Shown one piece after another: positions 20,118 through 29,117 of a stretch of 64,000 nucleotides of DNA (position 1 is its first letter; the number at the start of each line of letters is the position of its first letter). Source of the DNA: CAVSRC01 sp963798195 (lineage in GTDB: Bacteria; Pseudomonadota; Alphaproteobacteria; Rhizobiales; Kaistiaceae); assembly GCA_963798195.1 (NCBI GenBank), contig CAWCSF010000010.1, positions 1,860,001 to 1,924,000 on the forward strand, read 5' to 3'. The notes beneath the pieces were generated by a model. The model saw only the letters and a program-made list of their open reading frames with translations. It was not told the origin of the DNA and searched no databases. The position numbers were made by a program, and so were the translations under genes.

Positions 20118-20462
20118 TCAGTTCGGCGGGCGGATATTCTCGTTGGGCATACCCATCGTGTCGTGGATTTCGGCGAAGAGCTGCTCCGCGCGGTTCTCGA
20201 CCATCTCCTTCCAGCGCGTGCCTCCGACGGCATCTTCGGTGGTCACCGGAATCGCCCGCACGGACGCGACGACATGAGCACGCAACTGCTGGAGCGCCAT
20301 GGGTGCGGTGTCGGGCCGGGTCGCGAACAGGCGGAGAAGGAAGCTCTGCAGCACGATGCGCATCGCAGCCTGTTCGGCCGCCAGGTCGTTGAGAAGTATC
20401 TCAATATCCGGCCAACCGCTCTCGCGCGCGCCGCGCGATGGTTCCTTGTGCGCTTTTCGCAT
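20118..20462 (-). CDS. Hypothetical protein, 114 residues
   Basis: A soluble alpha-helical protein beginning MRKAHKEPSRGARESGWPDIEILLND and continuing with AAEQAAMRIVLQSFLLRLFAT, then a charged C-terminus ending GMPNENIRPPN. No domain is recognised and no signal peptide is seen. It converges on the GST gene with an 11-base gap. Frame use and third-position GC look normal for the replicon, so I regard it as real but unassigned. Confidence 0.5.
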   Translation of the reverse strand: MRKAHKEPSRGARESGWPDIEILLNDLAAEQAAMRIVLQSFLLRLFATRPDTAPMALQQLRAHVVASVRAIPVTTEDAVGGTRWKEMVENRAEQLFAEIHDTMGMPNENIRPPN

Positions 20463-20561
20463 CGGCGGCCCCCTCCACAGGATCCGCCCCCTACTCGCCC
20501 AATGGGAATCGTACGCTGATTCGTGGAGGAAAGAGAGCCCACAGGCCCGCAACAGCCAGGC

Positions 20562-20723
20562 TCAGGTCTCGCCGGTCACGGATGAAGTCATGGACGGGGC
20601 CGAACCTATCAAGGCAGCGTTCGGCTTCTCGCCGGTTGCGGCCGACCCGATCACGGCGCCGCCGATCAGGAAGACCACAGCGACGAACCCGCTTAATGCG
20701 CGAAGGGCTGACTTCCGGTTCAT
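20562..20723 (-). CDS. Small single-pass membrane or exported protein, 53 residues
   Basis: MNRKSALRALSGFVAVVFLI followed by GGAVIGSAATGEKP gives a basic start, one hydrophobic segment and a short polar tail. AAGGAGAAGAGCC before the ATG is a strong ribosome site at good spacing, the main reason to accept it. The function is unknown. Confidence 0.5.
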   Translation of the reverse strand: MNRKSALRALSGFVAVVFLIGGAVIGSAATGEKPNAALIGSAPSMTSSVTGET

Positions 20724-20821
20724 GGCTCTTCTCCTTGGACGGAGGAAGAACCTGCGGATCTCGAAAAAGTTCCGGGAGTTCCGTGTACGGAACCGCCGCC
20801 GGGCGGCTCCGGCGAAAGGGC

Positions 20822-21271
20822 CTAGCTGAGCAGGCCCTTCACGAAAGTGCTGGCCTTGCCGAAATCCATCCGGCCGGCGTAGCGCGACTTCAGCGCCTGC
20901 ATGCACTTGCCCATGTCGCGCAGGCCCGCGGCGCCCGTGGTCTTGACTGCCTCGGCGCATACCGAGCGGACCTGGTCCTCGTCCATCTGCTCCGGCAGGA
21001 AGGACTTGATGATCGCGATTTCCTCGCGCTCCTGCTCGGCGAGGTCGAGGCGATTACCCTCCTCGTAAAGGCGGGCCGACTCAAGCCGCTGCTTGATCAT
21101 CTTCACCAGGATCTCGGTGATGTCCTCGTCCTGAACCGGATCGCGCCCCGAAGTCCGGGCGGCAATCTCGCGGTCCTTGATCGCGGCACTGATGAGACGA
21201 AGGGTAGAGGTGCGGCGTTTATCCTGAGAAAGCATCGCGGCCTTGAGAGCCGCGCTGATGTGATCGCGCAT
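20822..21271 (-). CDS. yqeY: GatB/YqeY domain-containing protein
   Basis: A 149-residue protein of the YqeY family, which shares the C-terminal tRNA-binding helical domain of the amidotransferase subunit GatB. It begins MRDHISAALKAAMLSQDKRRTSTLRLISAAI and ends MDFGKASTFVKGLLS, both typical, with FLPEQMDEDQVRSVCAEAV in the middle. The exact role is unresolved in the literature I know; it commonly sits between carA and dnaG in this order of bacteria, as here. The start at 21271 fits the family; the frame is open to 21361. Confidence 0.88.
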   Translation of the reverse strand: MRDHISAALKAAMLSQDKRRTSTLRLISAAIKDREIAARTSGRDPVQDEDITEILVKMIKQRLESARLYEEGNRLDLAEQEREEIAIIKSFLPEQMDEDQVRSVCAEAVKTTGAAGLRDMGKCMQALKSRYAGRMDFGKASTFVKGLLS

Positions 21272-21636
21272 TTTCGGTCCCCGTTGCCGCGCCCAAGGAA
21301 GGATAATCCCCCCTGAATCGGCGTGCAACACTGATTGTTTTTCCAAGTCGTTGATAATCAAGGGCTTTTATATTCGATCCACAGACTGCCACCGGCCAAG
21401 CCGTTAGCCTGATTTGCGCCTGGTTGCCGCGCTGTCCAGTGTCGCCCTTTCTAAAGTCGGCGGCTATATGGCTCCAAGCCGGCTAGAAATCAACAGCATC
21501 CTAGACACCCTGACCCGTGCCGGATGCATACCTCGGCAAGCGCGGAAATCGGGGCCACCGTACCTATCCGAACGGATAGATAACAAGATCGACTGGCTCT
21601 GGTAGCGTCCAGCGCGGAGCATCAGAGGAGCCTGAA
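21272..21636. other. Intergenic region between yqeY and secreted protein gene
   Basis: It holds the divergent promoters of yqeY and the 161-residue secreted protein. A 63-codon open frame at 21414-21605 has no ribosome site or similarity and is not called. Confidence 0.4.
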
Positions 21637-22122
21637 ATGCGTTCGACGGTGATTTTGGCGCTGGCGTTGGCGGCATCCAGCCCGCCAGGCGCGTGGGCGC
21701 AGGGCGGCATGAACGACGCCTGCGTCAACCAGGCGAATGGCGCGTATGACGCTGTCGCCTCGCAGAATTGGCAGCAGCATTTCCGCAATACCGATCGCAA
21801 CGCGCTGCAGATGATCGCCGGCACCTGGTACACCGAGATCCCCAACCGCCAGCTCGGCATGATCGCCTACACCTACGAGAGCTACCAGCCGACCCAGATA
21901 TTCGACTATCGCCAGCGCACCTGCGGCAACATCGGAACCTGCTCGGACTCCTACGGCACCGGGATGTTCGGCGCCGAGACCCAGGCCGACGGTTCCGTGT
22001 TCATCACCCGCAATTTCTCGGACAACAACCGCCGCAACGCCTGCGGCGGCTTCTATGTCCGGTTTACCGACCCAAACACCATGGTAACCCAGGGCGGGGG
22101 AACGTACCGCCGGGCGCAATAA
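21637..22122 (+). CDS. Secreted hypothetical protein, 161 residues
   Basis: Signal peptide MRSTVILALALAASSPPGAWAQ, then about 140 residues with WYTEIPNRQLGMIAYTYESY and four cysteines (MNDACVNQ, RTCGNIGTCS, NACGGFYV) that could pair in the periplasm. The pattern of aromatic beta-strands suggests a small beta-barrel or lipocalin-like fold, but I do not recognise the family. GAGGAGCC precedes the ATG by about 5 bases. It runs co-directional with carA, 48 bases upstream of it. Confidence 0.65.
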   Translation: MRSTVILALALAASSPPGAWAQGGMNDACVNQANGAYDAVASQNWQQHFRNTDRNALQMIAGTWYTEIPNRQLGMIAYTYESYQPTQIFDYRQRTCGNIGTCSDSYGTGMFGAETQADGSVFITRNFSDNNRRNACGGFYVRFTDPNTMVTQGGGTYRRAQ

Positions 22123-22170
22123 CGTCACGGCATTTGATCCCGGCCGCAGTTGCGGCTATGCGATCTGGCC

Positions 22171-23358
22171 ATGACGACAATCGACGCGAATTCCCAGTGG
22201 CCGGAGCCCAAGCCGACCGCCCTCCTCGTCCTCGCCGACGGTACGGTGATCGAGGGGCATGGCATCGGCGCTGAAGGCATGGCCGTCGGCGAGGTGTGCT
22301 TCAACACCGCCATGACCGGCTACCAGGAGATTCTGACCGATCCCTCCTATGCCGGCCAGATCATTACCTTCACCTTCCCCCACATCGGCAATGTCGGCGT
22401 CAACGACGAGGACATCGAGACGGTCAACATGGCGTCCGCCTCCGGCGTCCGCGGCTGCGTCATCAAGACCGACATCACCGATCCGTCGAACTACCGCTCG
22501 ACCCGCCATTTCGACGCCTGGCTGAAGGCGCGCGGCATCATCGGCCTCGCCGGCATCGATACGCGCGCCCTGACCGCGATGATCCGCACCAAAGGGGCGC
22601 CCAATGCGGTCATCATCCATGACCGCGGCGGCGCCTTCGACCACGCGGCTCTCACCGGCGCGGCCAAGGCATGGCCGGGCCTGGTCGGCATGGACCTCGC
22701 CAAGGAAGTCACCACCGGCCAGACCTACACCTGGGACGAAACCTCGTGGGTGTGGAACCAGGGCTACGGCAGGCTGGAAACGCCGAAGTATCACGTGGTC
22801 GCGGTCGACTACGGCATCAAGCGCAACATCCTGCGCCTGCTGGCCGACCACGACTGCCGCGTGACCGTGGTGACGGCAACGGCGACGGCCGAGGACATTC
22901 TCGGCCACAAGCCGGACGGCGTGTTCCTGTCGAACGGCCCCGGCGACCCCGAAGCGACCGGCGCCTATGCAGTGCCGGCCATCAAGGGCGTCATCGATGC
23001 CGGCGTACCGACATTCGGCATCTGCCTCGGCCACCAGATGCTGGGCCTCGCGCTCGGCGGCAAGACCCAGAAGATGCATCAGGGCCACCACGGCGCGAAC
23101 CATCCGGTCAAGGACCTGACGACCGGCAAGGTCGAGATCACCTCGATGAACCACGGCTTCGCGGTCGACTCGAAGTCGCTGCCGAAGAGCGTTGAGGAGA
23201 CTCATGTTTCGCTGTTCGACGGATCGAACTGCGGCCTGCGGCTCAAGGACAGGCCGGTCTTCTCGGTGCAGTACCACCCGGAGGCTTCGCCCGGCCCGCG
23301 CGACAGCCGCTATCTCTTCCAGCGCTTCGTCGACCTGATGGATGGCAAGGGCGGCTGA
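22171..23358 (+). CDS. carA: Carbamoyl-phosphate synthase small subunit
   Basis: Hydrolyses glutamine and passes ammonia to CarB for carbamoyl phosphate, feeding pyrimidine and arginine synthesis. The 395-residue product shows the N-terminal domain with EVCFNTAMTGYQEILTDPSY and the C-terminal glutamine amidotransferase domain with nucleophile Cys285 in GICLGHQ and the His369-Glu371 pair in QYHPEASPGP. I chose the ATG at 22171 (MTTIDANS) over 22150. carB lies 10.8 kb downstream on the same strand, separated by accessory genes. Confidence 0.96.
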   Translation: MTTIDANSQWPEPKPTALLVLADGTVIEGHGIGAEGMAVGEVCFNTAMTGYQEILTDPSYAGQIITFTFPHIGNVGVNDEDIETVNMASASGVRGCVIKTDITDPSNYRSTRHFDAWLKARGIIGLAGIDTRALTAMIRTKGAPNAVIIHDRGGAFDHAALTGAAKAWPGLVGMDLAKEVTTGQTYTWDETSWVWNQGYGRLETPKYHVVAVDYGIKRNILRLLADHDCRVTVVTATATAEDILGHKPDGVFLSNGPGDPEATGAYAVPAIKGVIDAGVPTFGICLGHQMLGLALGGKTQKMHQGHHGANHPVKDLTTGKVEITSMNHGFAVDSKSLPKSVEETHVSLFDGSNCGLRLKDRPVFSVQYHPEASPGPRDSRYLFQRFVDLMDGKGG

Positions 23359-23360
23359 CG

Positions 23361-23930
23361 ATGGCCACGAAATTCACTGCGCTCGAAGACAAGCACCGCG
23401 CCTTCATTGAGCGGCAGCACATTTTCTTTACCGCGTCGGCTGCGGGCGACTCGCGGGTAAACGTCTCTCCCCGCTCGACCAGTTGCTTTCGCGTCCTCGG
23501 AACGAACACCGTCGCCTATCTCGACCAGACCGGCAGCGGCAACGAGACCGCGGCGCACGCGCTGGCTGGTGGGCGCATGACCATCATGTTCTGCGCCTTC
23601 GAGGGGCCGCCGATGATCCTGCGCCTCCATGGCAAGGGCCGAATCCTGCACCGCGGCTCCGCTGATTATGCCCGCCTGCTGGCCGATGCGTTCGACGGCG
23701 ACGAGCCGCCTGGCGCACGGCAGATCGTGGTGCTGGAATCCGACCTCGTGGTCACCTCGTGCGGCTACGGCGTGCCGCTGTTCAACTATCAGCGCGAGCG
23801 GCCAGCGCTCGACAACTGGGCGAGTGCAAAGAGCGAAGCGGAGATGGCCGCCTACCGGAACCAGAAGAACCGCCTGAGCCTCGACGGGCTGCCGACCGGC
23901 CTGCCGGAAGAGGAAAACGTTGCGGGCTGA
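23361..23930 (+). CDS. Pyridoxamine 5'-phosphate oxidase family protein (FMN-binding split barrel)
   Basis: A 189-residue protein with the split-barrel start FTALEDKHRAFIERQHIFFTASA and SRVNVSPRSTSCFRVLG, then GNETAAHALAGGRMTIMFCAFEG, typical of the PPOX-class group that binds flavin or heme. It is followed by a C-terminal helical part with SCGYGVPLF. It starts 2 bases after the carA stop, so it is probably translated from the carA transcript. The substrate is unknown; a link to pyrimidine synthesis is not implied by family knowledge. Confidence 0.82.
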   Translation: MATKFTALEDKHRAFIERQHIFFTASAAGDSRVNVSPRSTSCFRVLGTNTVAYLDQTGSGNETAAHALAGGRMTIMFCAFEGPPMILRLHGKGRILHRGSADYARLLADAFDGDEPPGARQIVVLESDLVVTSCGYGVPLFNYQRERPALDNWASAKSEAEMAAYRNQKNRLSLDGLPTGLPEEENVAG

Positions 23931-23942
23931 TCGCAACGCCGA

Positions 23943-24608
23943 TCAATGCGGCAGAGCGATCTCCACCTCTTCCAGTGTCACCTCGTATTCGGGCACGAGC
24001 CCGTGACGACGCAAAGCGACTGAATCGACGACATCGCCACTGCGCGCGAACGTGCGATGCGCCGCGGGGCTGGACCACCAGCTTTCTACCAGTGCGAAAT
24101 AATCCGCTTTGCCGACCAGCGTCTCGACGCGCCGGTTCAGGCTGAGGCCGACGAGCCCGCTGCCGGCACGCGCGACGAATGCCGGCGCGTAATCCTCCGT
24201 GCAGAACGTCCAGGCGGCCACGGGATCGGCCCCCTCCTCCAGCCGGAACGCGGCGAGCGCCTTGGGGCTGCGCGGCGGAATGCTTTCGTTGCCGATCCGG
24301 ACCACGTGTTCGTCCACGATCGTGCGGTAGGTATAGATGCCGCCGTGCCGGCGGAAGTCTTCCATGGCCGCCCGGGCCAATGCGCTGTCGTGACGCCCGA
24401 CCACCGCGGAGCGATCCGGCCACCACATCTCGACCATATCGAAATAGCCGGCGTTACCGGCAATAGCCTCGGCGACCCTGCTGATGAGATAGCGCGTCTT
24501 GCCACCGAGTCCCTTGCTGTCGTCGGCATGCCGGGTGATGTGATAGCGCCAGAATGCGTCCGCATCGGTGCCGGGCCTGATCGACAACGCGGTCATGGTC
24601 TTGAGCAT
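23943..24608 (-). CDS. Hypothetical protein with two EthD/dimeric ferredoxin-like halves
   Basis: A 221-residue product with two internal halves. MTALSIRPGTDADAFWRYHIT with YFDMVEMWWPDRSAV, and later WTFCTEDYAPAFVARAGS with YFALVESWWSSPAAH, share a YFxxVExWW core, suggesting duplication of a ferredoxin-like (EthD/Dabb) domain. Such domains are small enzymes or binding proteins. GAGGGG lies just upstream of the ATG at 24608. No partner gene is evident. Confidence 0.55.
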   Translation of the reverse strand: MLKTMTALSIRPGTDADAFWRYHITRHADDSKGLGGKTRYLISRVAEAIAGNAGYFDMVEMWWPDRSAVVGRHDSALARAAMEDFRRHGGIYTYRTIVDEHVVRIGNESIPPRSPKALAAFRLEEGADPVAAWTFCTEDYAPAFVARAGSGLVGLSLNRRVETLVGKADYFALVESWWSSPAAHRTFARSGDVVDSVALRRHGLVPEYEVTLEEVEIALPH

Positions 24609-24849
24609 CCCTGCCCCTCAGATCTGGCCAAGGCTGGGCACATCGTATCGCGCCGGGAGCGCGGGGCCACGGTCGCGGAATGGAATGCACCGTGCCCTGA
24701 ATCGCAACGCGCACCTCGCCGGCAATCCGCAAGGCGCGCAAATGCCCCCCGGCCCGGTGCTAATCTTTCGCCACTGCAAACGATTTGCCCGGATGGACGG
24801 GCGAGACCAGTGGCCGGCGACAGACCGGCCCCGCGACAGGGGCGTCAAG

Positions 24850-25917
24850 ATGGCAGATCGTGGCGCGTTCACAGCGTGGAGGATCGCACCGGTTCTGGCT
24901 GTGCTTCTGGCCGGATGCGTCGCGCGCGGCGAAATCCAGGACCATGTCGGCCGTATCAACGAAAGCGTGGGCACGTCGCGCAACGAAGCGATCCTGCTCA
25001 ACATCGTGCGGGCCAGCCGCGACGAACCGCTGTATTTCACCACCCTGCCCTCCGTGAGCGGAGAGGGTCGCACACAACTGTCGACCGGACTGCCCGATGT
25101 CACCTTCGGCGGCGGCCAGGGCAAGTACGTGCTCAGCAACTCGGTCAATAACCAGACTGTGAGCAGCTTTGACGTCGGCGTGCTCGAATCAAAGAATTTT
25201 TATGACGGACTGCTAAGCCCGATCAACCTGGCCGAGGCGAACCTGATCATCCATCAGGGCTACTCGCGGGCTCTGGTCTTCTCGCTTCTGGTCGACAGGA
25301 TTCGTGTCACCAGCGGGAACACTGTCGAGGAAATCCGCAACCAGCCGGCCAACGCGGACGAGTTCCGCCGCTTCCAGGAATACCTCTACCTCGCGGTCCA
25401 CTATGGCCTGACCGTTGGCTACCAGCAGGGCGCCAACGGCAAGCAGGAAGCACAGCTTTGCTTCGACCAGGCGCTGGCGGGCCCCGAGCAGAAACCTTTC
25501 GTCCGCCGCTCGCCGATCCAGTGCACGACCCAGCCAGCCAACGGCAAGAAGCGCGGCAGACCGTCCGACCTTCTCTTCGTCATCGACGGCAAGCCGCAGA
25601 CGATCGAGATCATCTCCCGCTCGCCCAACCAGATCTTCCGGTATCTCGGCAGCATGATCGACGCCGCGAGCGCCGGCCAGCCGGTGACGCTCTATGGCGA
25701 CCAGCCCGGAACGACACAGGGGCCCCTTCTGGTCATCACCAAGGATCCGGTGGCCAGCTGCTTCTCGCGCCTGAAATACGGTGGCGAAGTCTATTGCGTG
25801 CCGAACGCCAACGCCGAGAACACCAAGCGCATCTTCCAGATTCTCAACCAGATTCTCGCGCTGAACACCTCGCCGGACGACATCCCGCCGACAAGGACGC
25901 TGGTGATCACGCAGTAG
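24850..25917 (+). CDS. Lipoprotein of unknown function, 355 residues
   Basis: It begins MADRGAFTAWRIAPVLAVLL with lipobox LAGC and the lipidated Cys at residue 23. The mature region has SVGTSRNEAILLNIVRASRDEPLYF, a pattern I associate with proteobacterial envelope lipoproteins that lack a named function, and ends LALNTSPDDIPPTRTLVITQ. No enzyme motif is visible. The frame is open upstream to 24568, but the lipobox fixes the start. The end overlaps the convergent DUF1003 gene by 11 bases. Confidence 0.72.
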   Translation: MADRGAFTAWRIAPVLAVLLAGCVARGEIQDHVGRINESVGTSRNEAILLNIVRASRDEPLYFTTLPSVSGEGRTQLSTGLPDVTFGGGQGKYVLSNSVNNQTVSSFDVGVLESKNFYDGLLSPINLAEANLIIHQGYSRALVFSLLVDRIRVTSGNTVEEIRNQPANADEFRRFQEYLYLAVHYGLTVGYQQGANGKQEAQLCFDQALAGPEQKPFVRRSPIQCTTQPANGKKRGRPSDLLFVIDGKPQTIEIISRSPNQIFRYLGSMIDAASAGQPVTLYGDQPGTTQGPLLVITKDPVASCFSRLKYGGEVYCVPNANAENTKRIFQILNQILALNTSPDDIPPTRTLVITQ

Positions 25918-26440
25918 TCGTCTCTCCCGCGTTGATCACTCTTCCGCACAAGATGGCGAGCTCGTTGGCGCGGATCGCGTCGAGCTTCTCGTGCAGCGCG
26001 GCTATCTCGATCTCGGCCTTGAGGTTCACCTCGTAGTCGTGGGCGGCGACGAGCCGGTCGCGCGCCGCCTGCCGGTTCTGCGACATCAGGATCAGCGGCG
26101 CCTGCACTGCGGCGAGCATCGAGAGCATCAGATTGAGGAAGATGAAGGGGTACGCGTCGAAGGCGCCCAAAATGGCGGCCCACGTGTTCAGCGACGCCCA
26201 CAACAGAATGAATACGCCGAAGCCGATGATGAAACCCCACGAACCGCCGACCTCGGCGACCCGGTCGGCCAGGCGCTGACCGAAGGTGGCGCCGCTCTGA
26301 AACTCCTCGTTCACGTTGCGAGAGACCGCCAGCCGCTTCACCGCGCGCTCGATCACCGCCTTCTCGCGCGGCCTGAGTTCGCCTTCGTCGAGGTCGAGCA
26401 GCTGCCGCGCAAGATCTGCCACCGCGTTCGTCTTGTTCAT
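25907..26440 (-). CDS. DUF1003 domain-containing membrane protein
   Basis: A 177-residue product. A soluble helical N-terminus (LARQLLDLDEGELRPREKAVIERAVKR) is followed by two close membrane segments: SWGFIIGFGVFILLWASLN, then FIFLNLMLSMLAAVQAPLILMSQNRQAARDR. The FLNLMLSxxAAxQAPxIxMSQNRQ stretch is the hallmark of DUF1003. A charged helix ends the protein. The function is unknown. I chose the start at 26440 (MNKTNAVAD); the frame is open to 26605. Confidence 0.85.
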   Translation of the reverse strand: MNKTNAVADLARQLLDLDEGELRPREKAVIERAVKRLAVSRNVNEEFQSGATFGQRLADRVAEVGGSWGFIIGFGVFILLWASLNTWAAILGAFDAYPFIFLNLMLSMLAAVQAPLILMSQNRQAARDRLVAAHDYEVNLKAEIEIAALHEKLDAIRANELAILCGRVINAGETTTA

Positions 26441-26616
26441 CGCTATCCTCCGTGGAGACCCGCCGGTCGCCGCGAACTTAGCCCGAGTTCGCAATGCTTC
26501 GCTCGCAATGCGCGCACCGAAGTTGGAACCAGGAGATACGTTCCATACCACCTTTGCACTTGACGCCAGCCAGACGTGCGGTAGCAGAAAGCGACACCGG
26601 AGCACGAACGCCCATC

Positions 26617-27579
26617 ATGGACTTCCAACGGCTGTTTTCCGCCCTGCCGACACCTTTCATGGTGCTCGACCGGAACCTGCGCTTCGTCGACATGAACCCG
26701 GAATACCTGCGGGTGACCGAGCGCGAACGGGAAGAACTGATCGGCCAGTACGTCTTCGACGCCTTTCCGGAGCGCCCGGACCGGGAGGCGCTTTTCAAGG
26801 ACGCCTTCCAGCGGGCCCTTGCCGGCGAGCAGAATGCCCTGGAGCGCGAACCATTCTCCATTCCCGATGAGAACGGCGTCATGCGGGAGGTCGTCTGGCG
26901 CTGCGTCCATGCGCCGGTGCAGGACGACAGCGGAACCGTGACGCACATGGTGCAGCACGCCGTCGACGTTACGGCCGAGCATCAAGCGCAGCGACGCAAC
27001 GAGATTGTCGCCCGTGAACTCGATCACCGGGTGAAGAACCTTCTCACGGTCATAGGAAGCATTGGCCGCCTGACGGCCAAGGGGTCGCGGTCGATCGACG
27101 ACTTCATTGTCGCGTTCAACGCGCGGCTGGAGGCAATCGCCCGCACGCACTCCGTTCTGGCGAATGCGCATTGGGAAGGCGCCGAATTGCGCGGGCTGGT
27201 GGAACAGGAACTTGCCGCCTTCAGCGCCGGCTCGATCCGCTTCGGCGGACCTCGCGTGGTCCTGAAGCCGCGCGACGCTCAGTCCCTGTCGATGGCCCTG
27301 CACGAGCTGGCCACCAACGCCGCCAAGCACGGCGCGCTCTCGCGCCCGGAGGGCAAGCTATCGGTGGAATGGGAACTGACCGCCGACGGCGGCTTCACGC
27401 TGGTCTGGCGGGAGAGCGGACTAACCGGTGTGACCGAACCGAGCCGCGAAGGCTTCGGCACGATGATTATCGACAAGGTTACGCCGCACGAACTCTCCGG
27501 CGAGGCCGAGCGGACGTTCCCGCAAAGCGGAATGGTGTGGACGCTTCGGGTGCCCGGGAAACCGGGCACCGCCGGCTAG
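26617..27579 (+). CDS. PAS domain HWE-type sensor histidine kinase
   Basis: A cytoplasmic sensor of about 320 residues. The PAS domain (residues 5-120) begins LFSALPTPFMVLDRNLRFVDMNPEYL. Next comes the phospho-acceptor His137 in ELDHRVKN, then the ATP-binding part with N-box HELATNAAKHGAL and WRESG, and GFGTMIIDKV. The DHRVKN box and the HExxxNAxKHG N-box mark the HWE/HisKA_2 group, which in this order often feeds general stress or light responses. No response regulator is adjacent. The start at 26617 is by domain fit; the ribosome site is weak. Confidence 0.85.
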   Translation: MDFQRLFSALPTPFMVLDRNLRFVDMNPEYLRVTEREREELIGQYVFDAFPERPDREALFKDAFQRALAGEQNALEREPFSIPDENGVMREVVWRCVHAPVQDDSGTVTHMVQHAVDVTAEHQAQRRNEIVARELDHRVKNLLTVIGSIGRLTAKGSRSIDDFIVAFNARLEAIARTHSVLANAHWEGAELRGLVEQELAAFSAGSIRFGGPRVVLKPRDAQSLSMALHELATNAAKHGALSRPEGKLSVEWELTADGGFTLVWRESGLTGVTEPSREGFGTMIIDKVTPHELSGEAERTFPQSGMVWTLRVPGKPGTAG

Positions 27580-28487
27580 ATGTTGCTGGCCGTGAACGTG
27601 TCGCAGGTATCCAGGTCGCCGCTGGTGTAGCCCTGCTTGAACCACCGGCTGCGCTGGGCGGCGCTGCCATGGGTGAAGCTCTCCGGCACGACGTAGCCCT
27701 GCGACTGTTTCTGCAGCGTATCGTCGCCGATCTGCGCGGCGGCGTTCAACGCCTCGTCGATATCGCCGACATCGAGGACGCCTCTCGCATCGGCCGAGTG
27801 CGCCCAGATGCCGGCGAAACAATCAGCCTGCAGTTCGGTGCGGACCTGAAGCTGGTTGGCTTCGCTCTTGCTGACCTGCTGCTGCTCGCCATTCACCTTG
27901 GGCAGGATGCCAAGCAGGTTCTGGACGTGATGGCCGATCTCGTGGGCGATGACATAGGCCTGGGCGAAATCGCCCGGCGCATGGAAACGATCGCGCAGCT
28001 CGCGATAAAACGCGAGGTCGATGTAAACCTTCTGGTCGCCCGGGCAGTAGAACGGGCCGCTCGCCGCCGAGGCGTAACCGCAGGCGGATGAGGTCTGGCT
28101 CGTGAACAGGACAAGCGTCGGCACCTTGTAGCGCCCGCCGCCCTTGGAGAAGATCTCGGTCCAGGTGTCTTCGGTGTCGGCGAGAACCGTGGCGACGAAC
28201 TGGCCGCCCTCGTCGCTGGGCGTGCCGGTCTCGCCCGTATCCTGTTGCGAGACGACGGAGCCGCCGCCGCCATCGAGGCCGCCGAGCAGGGTCAGCGGAT
28301 TGACGCCCAGCACCCAGCCGACGATCAGGATGACCACGACGGCGCCGATGCCGAGACCGCCACCGCCGCGCCGGCCGCCCGGCAAACTCATGCCGATGCG
28401 GGGACCGCCGCCGCCGAAGCCGCCCATGCCGCCGCCGCCGCGCCGGTCTTCGATATTGCTGGACTGCCGTCGCCCTTGCCAACGCAT
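27576..28487 (-). CDS. Neutral zinc metallopeptidase (YpfJ family)
   Basis: A 303-residue protein with a Gly/Arg-rich N-terminus (GGGGMGGFGGGGPRIG), one membrane anchor (IGAVVVILIVGWVLG) and a peptidase domain. The zinc site is HEIGHH at residues 182-187 within FAQAYVIAHEIGHHVQNLLG, with a downstream Glu in RTELQADCFAG as the probable third ligand. SACGYASAASGPFYCPGDQKVY is the family's conserved disulfide segment. GGAGAAAAG precedes the ATG. It converges on the histidine kinase and overlaps it by 4 bases. Confidence 0.9.
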   Translation of the reverse strand: MRWQGRRQSSNIEDRRGGGGMGGFGGGGPRIGMSLPGGRRGGGGLGIGAVVVILIVGWVLGVNPLTLLGGLDGGGGSVVSQQDTGETGTPSDEGGQFVATVLADTEDTWTEIFSKGGGRYKVPTLVLFTSQTSSACGYASAASGPFYCPGDQKVYIDLAFYRELRDRFHAPGDFAQAYVIAHEIGHHVQNLLGILPKVNGEQQQVSKSEANQLQVRTELQADCFAGIWAHSADARGVLDVGDIDEALNAAAQIGDDTLQKQSQGYVVPESFTHGSAAQRSRWFKQGYTSGDLDTCDTFTASNI

Positions 28488-28580
28488 CGTCTTCTTTTCT
28501 CCGTCGCCTCAAAACACCATGCTAGCGCAGTTGCGGCGGGACTGTGACAAGCCTCACTGGCGGCACTGTCCAAACGCCGC

Positions 28581-28961
28581 CTAGTCCGGCGGGTTCCCGA
28601 TCGACAGGATATTGCCCTCCGAATCCTTGAACCAGGCCCCCTTCATCGTTCCGAACGTGGCGATCGAATTGACCGTCTTCAGTCCGGGCATGTCGTATTC
28701 CTCGAACTTCACGCCGCTTTTCTTGAGCTTGGCGACGTCACCCTCGACGTCCTTGGTCTCGAAGCCCATCAGCGTGTTAGGCGCCTTTCCGGCAAACTCA
28801 GTCGGATAAAGCAGAAAGCCCGTCCCGCCGCTCAGCGAATAGACGACGCCTGCCGGCGTCTCCTTGGTCGGCTTCAAGCCAAGCTTGTCCGCGTACCACT
28901 TCTTCGCGCGGTCAATGTCCGTGGCGGGAATGGTCGCAAAGACACGATGATTGCCAAACAT
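28581..28961 (-). CDS. VOC family (glyoxalase-like) protein
   Basis: A 126-residue single VOC module: RVFATIPATDIDRAKKWYADKLGLKP, GTGFLLYPTEFAGKA, and the end WFKDSEGNILSIGNPPD. The fold binds a metal or small ligand in glyoxalases, dioxygenases and resistance proteins. The usual C-terminal Glu-bearing strand has become SIGNPP, so catalysis as a glyoxalase is doubtful. It is a single gene. Confidence 0.85.
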   Translation of the reverse strand: MFGNHRVFATIPATDIDRAKKWYADKLGLKPTKETPAGVVYSLSGGTGFLLYPTEFAGKAPNTLMGFETKDVEGDVAKLKKSGVKFEEYDMPGLKTVNSIATFGTMKGAWFKDSEGNILSIGNPPD

Positions 28962-29059
28962 GCCATGCCTCCCTGTTTATTGAGCCTGTTGAGCGAGCCA
29001 ACGGAAGTACTTTACGCCTGTTTTTCGCTCCGCACTGCAGGAAATACCTACGACCGTGC

Positions 29060-29088
29060 TTCACCCGCCGACCTGTCCCGCCTATAAG
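29060..29088 (+). promoter_or_regulatory. Candidate sigma70 promoter for GDSL hydrolase
   Basis: TTCACC (29060-29065), a 17-base spacer and TATAAG (29083-29088), 30 bases before the start codon. The CCTATAAGCC core is also found in front of carB. This rests on pattern match only. Confidence 0.35.
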
Positions 29089-29117
29089 CCGGCCCCGAGA
29101 CAACGGGGATCACATCC

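Noticed and set aside
21414..21605. A 63-codon gene upstream of the secreted protein
   Set aside because: There is no Shine-Dalgarno, no similarity and atypical composition.
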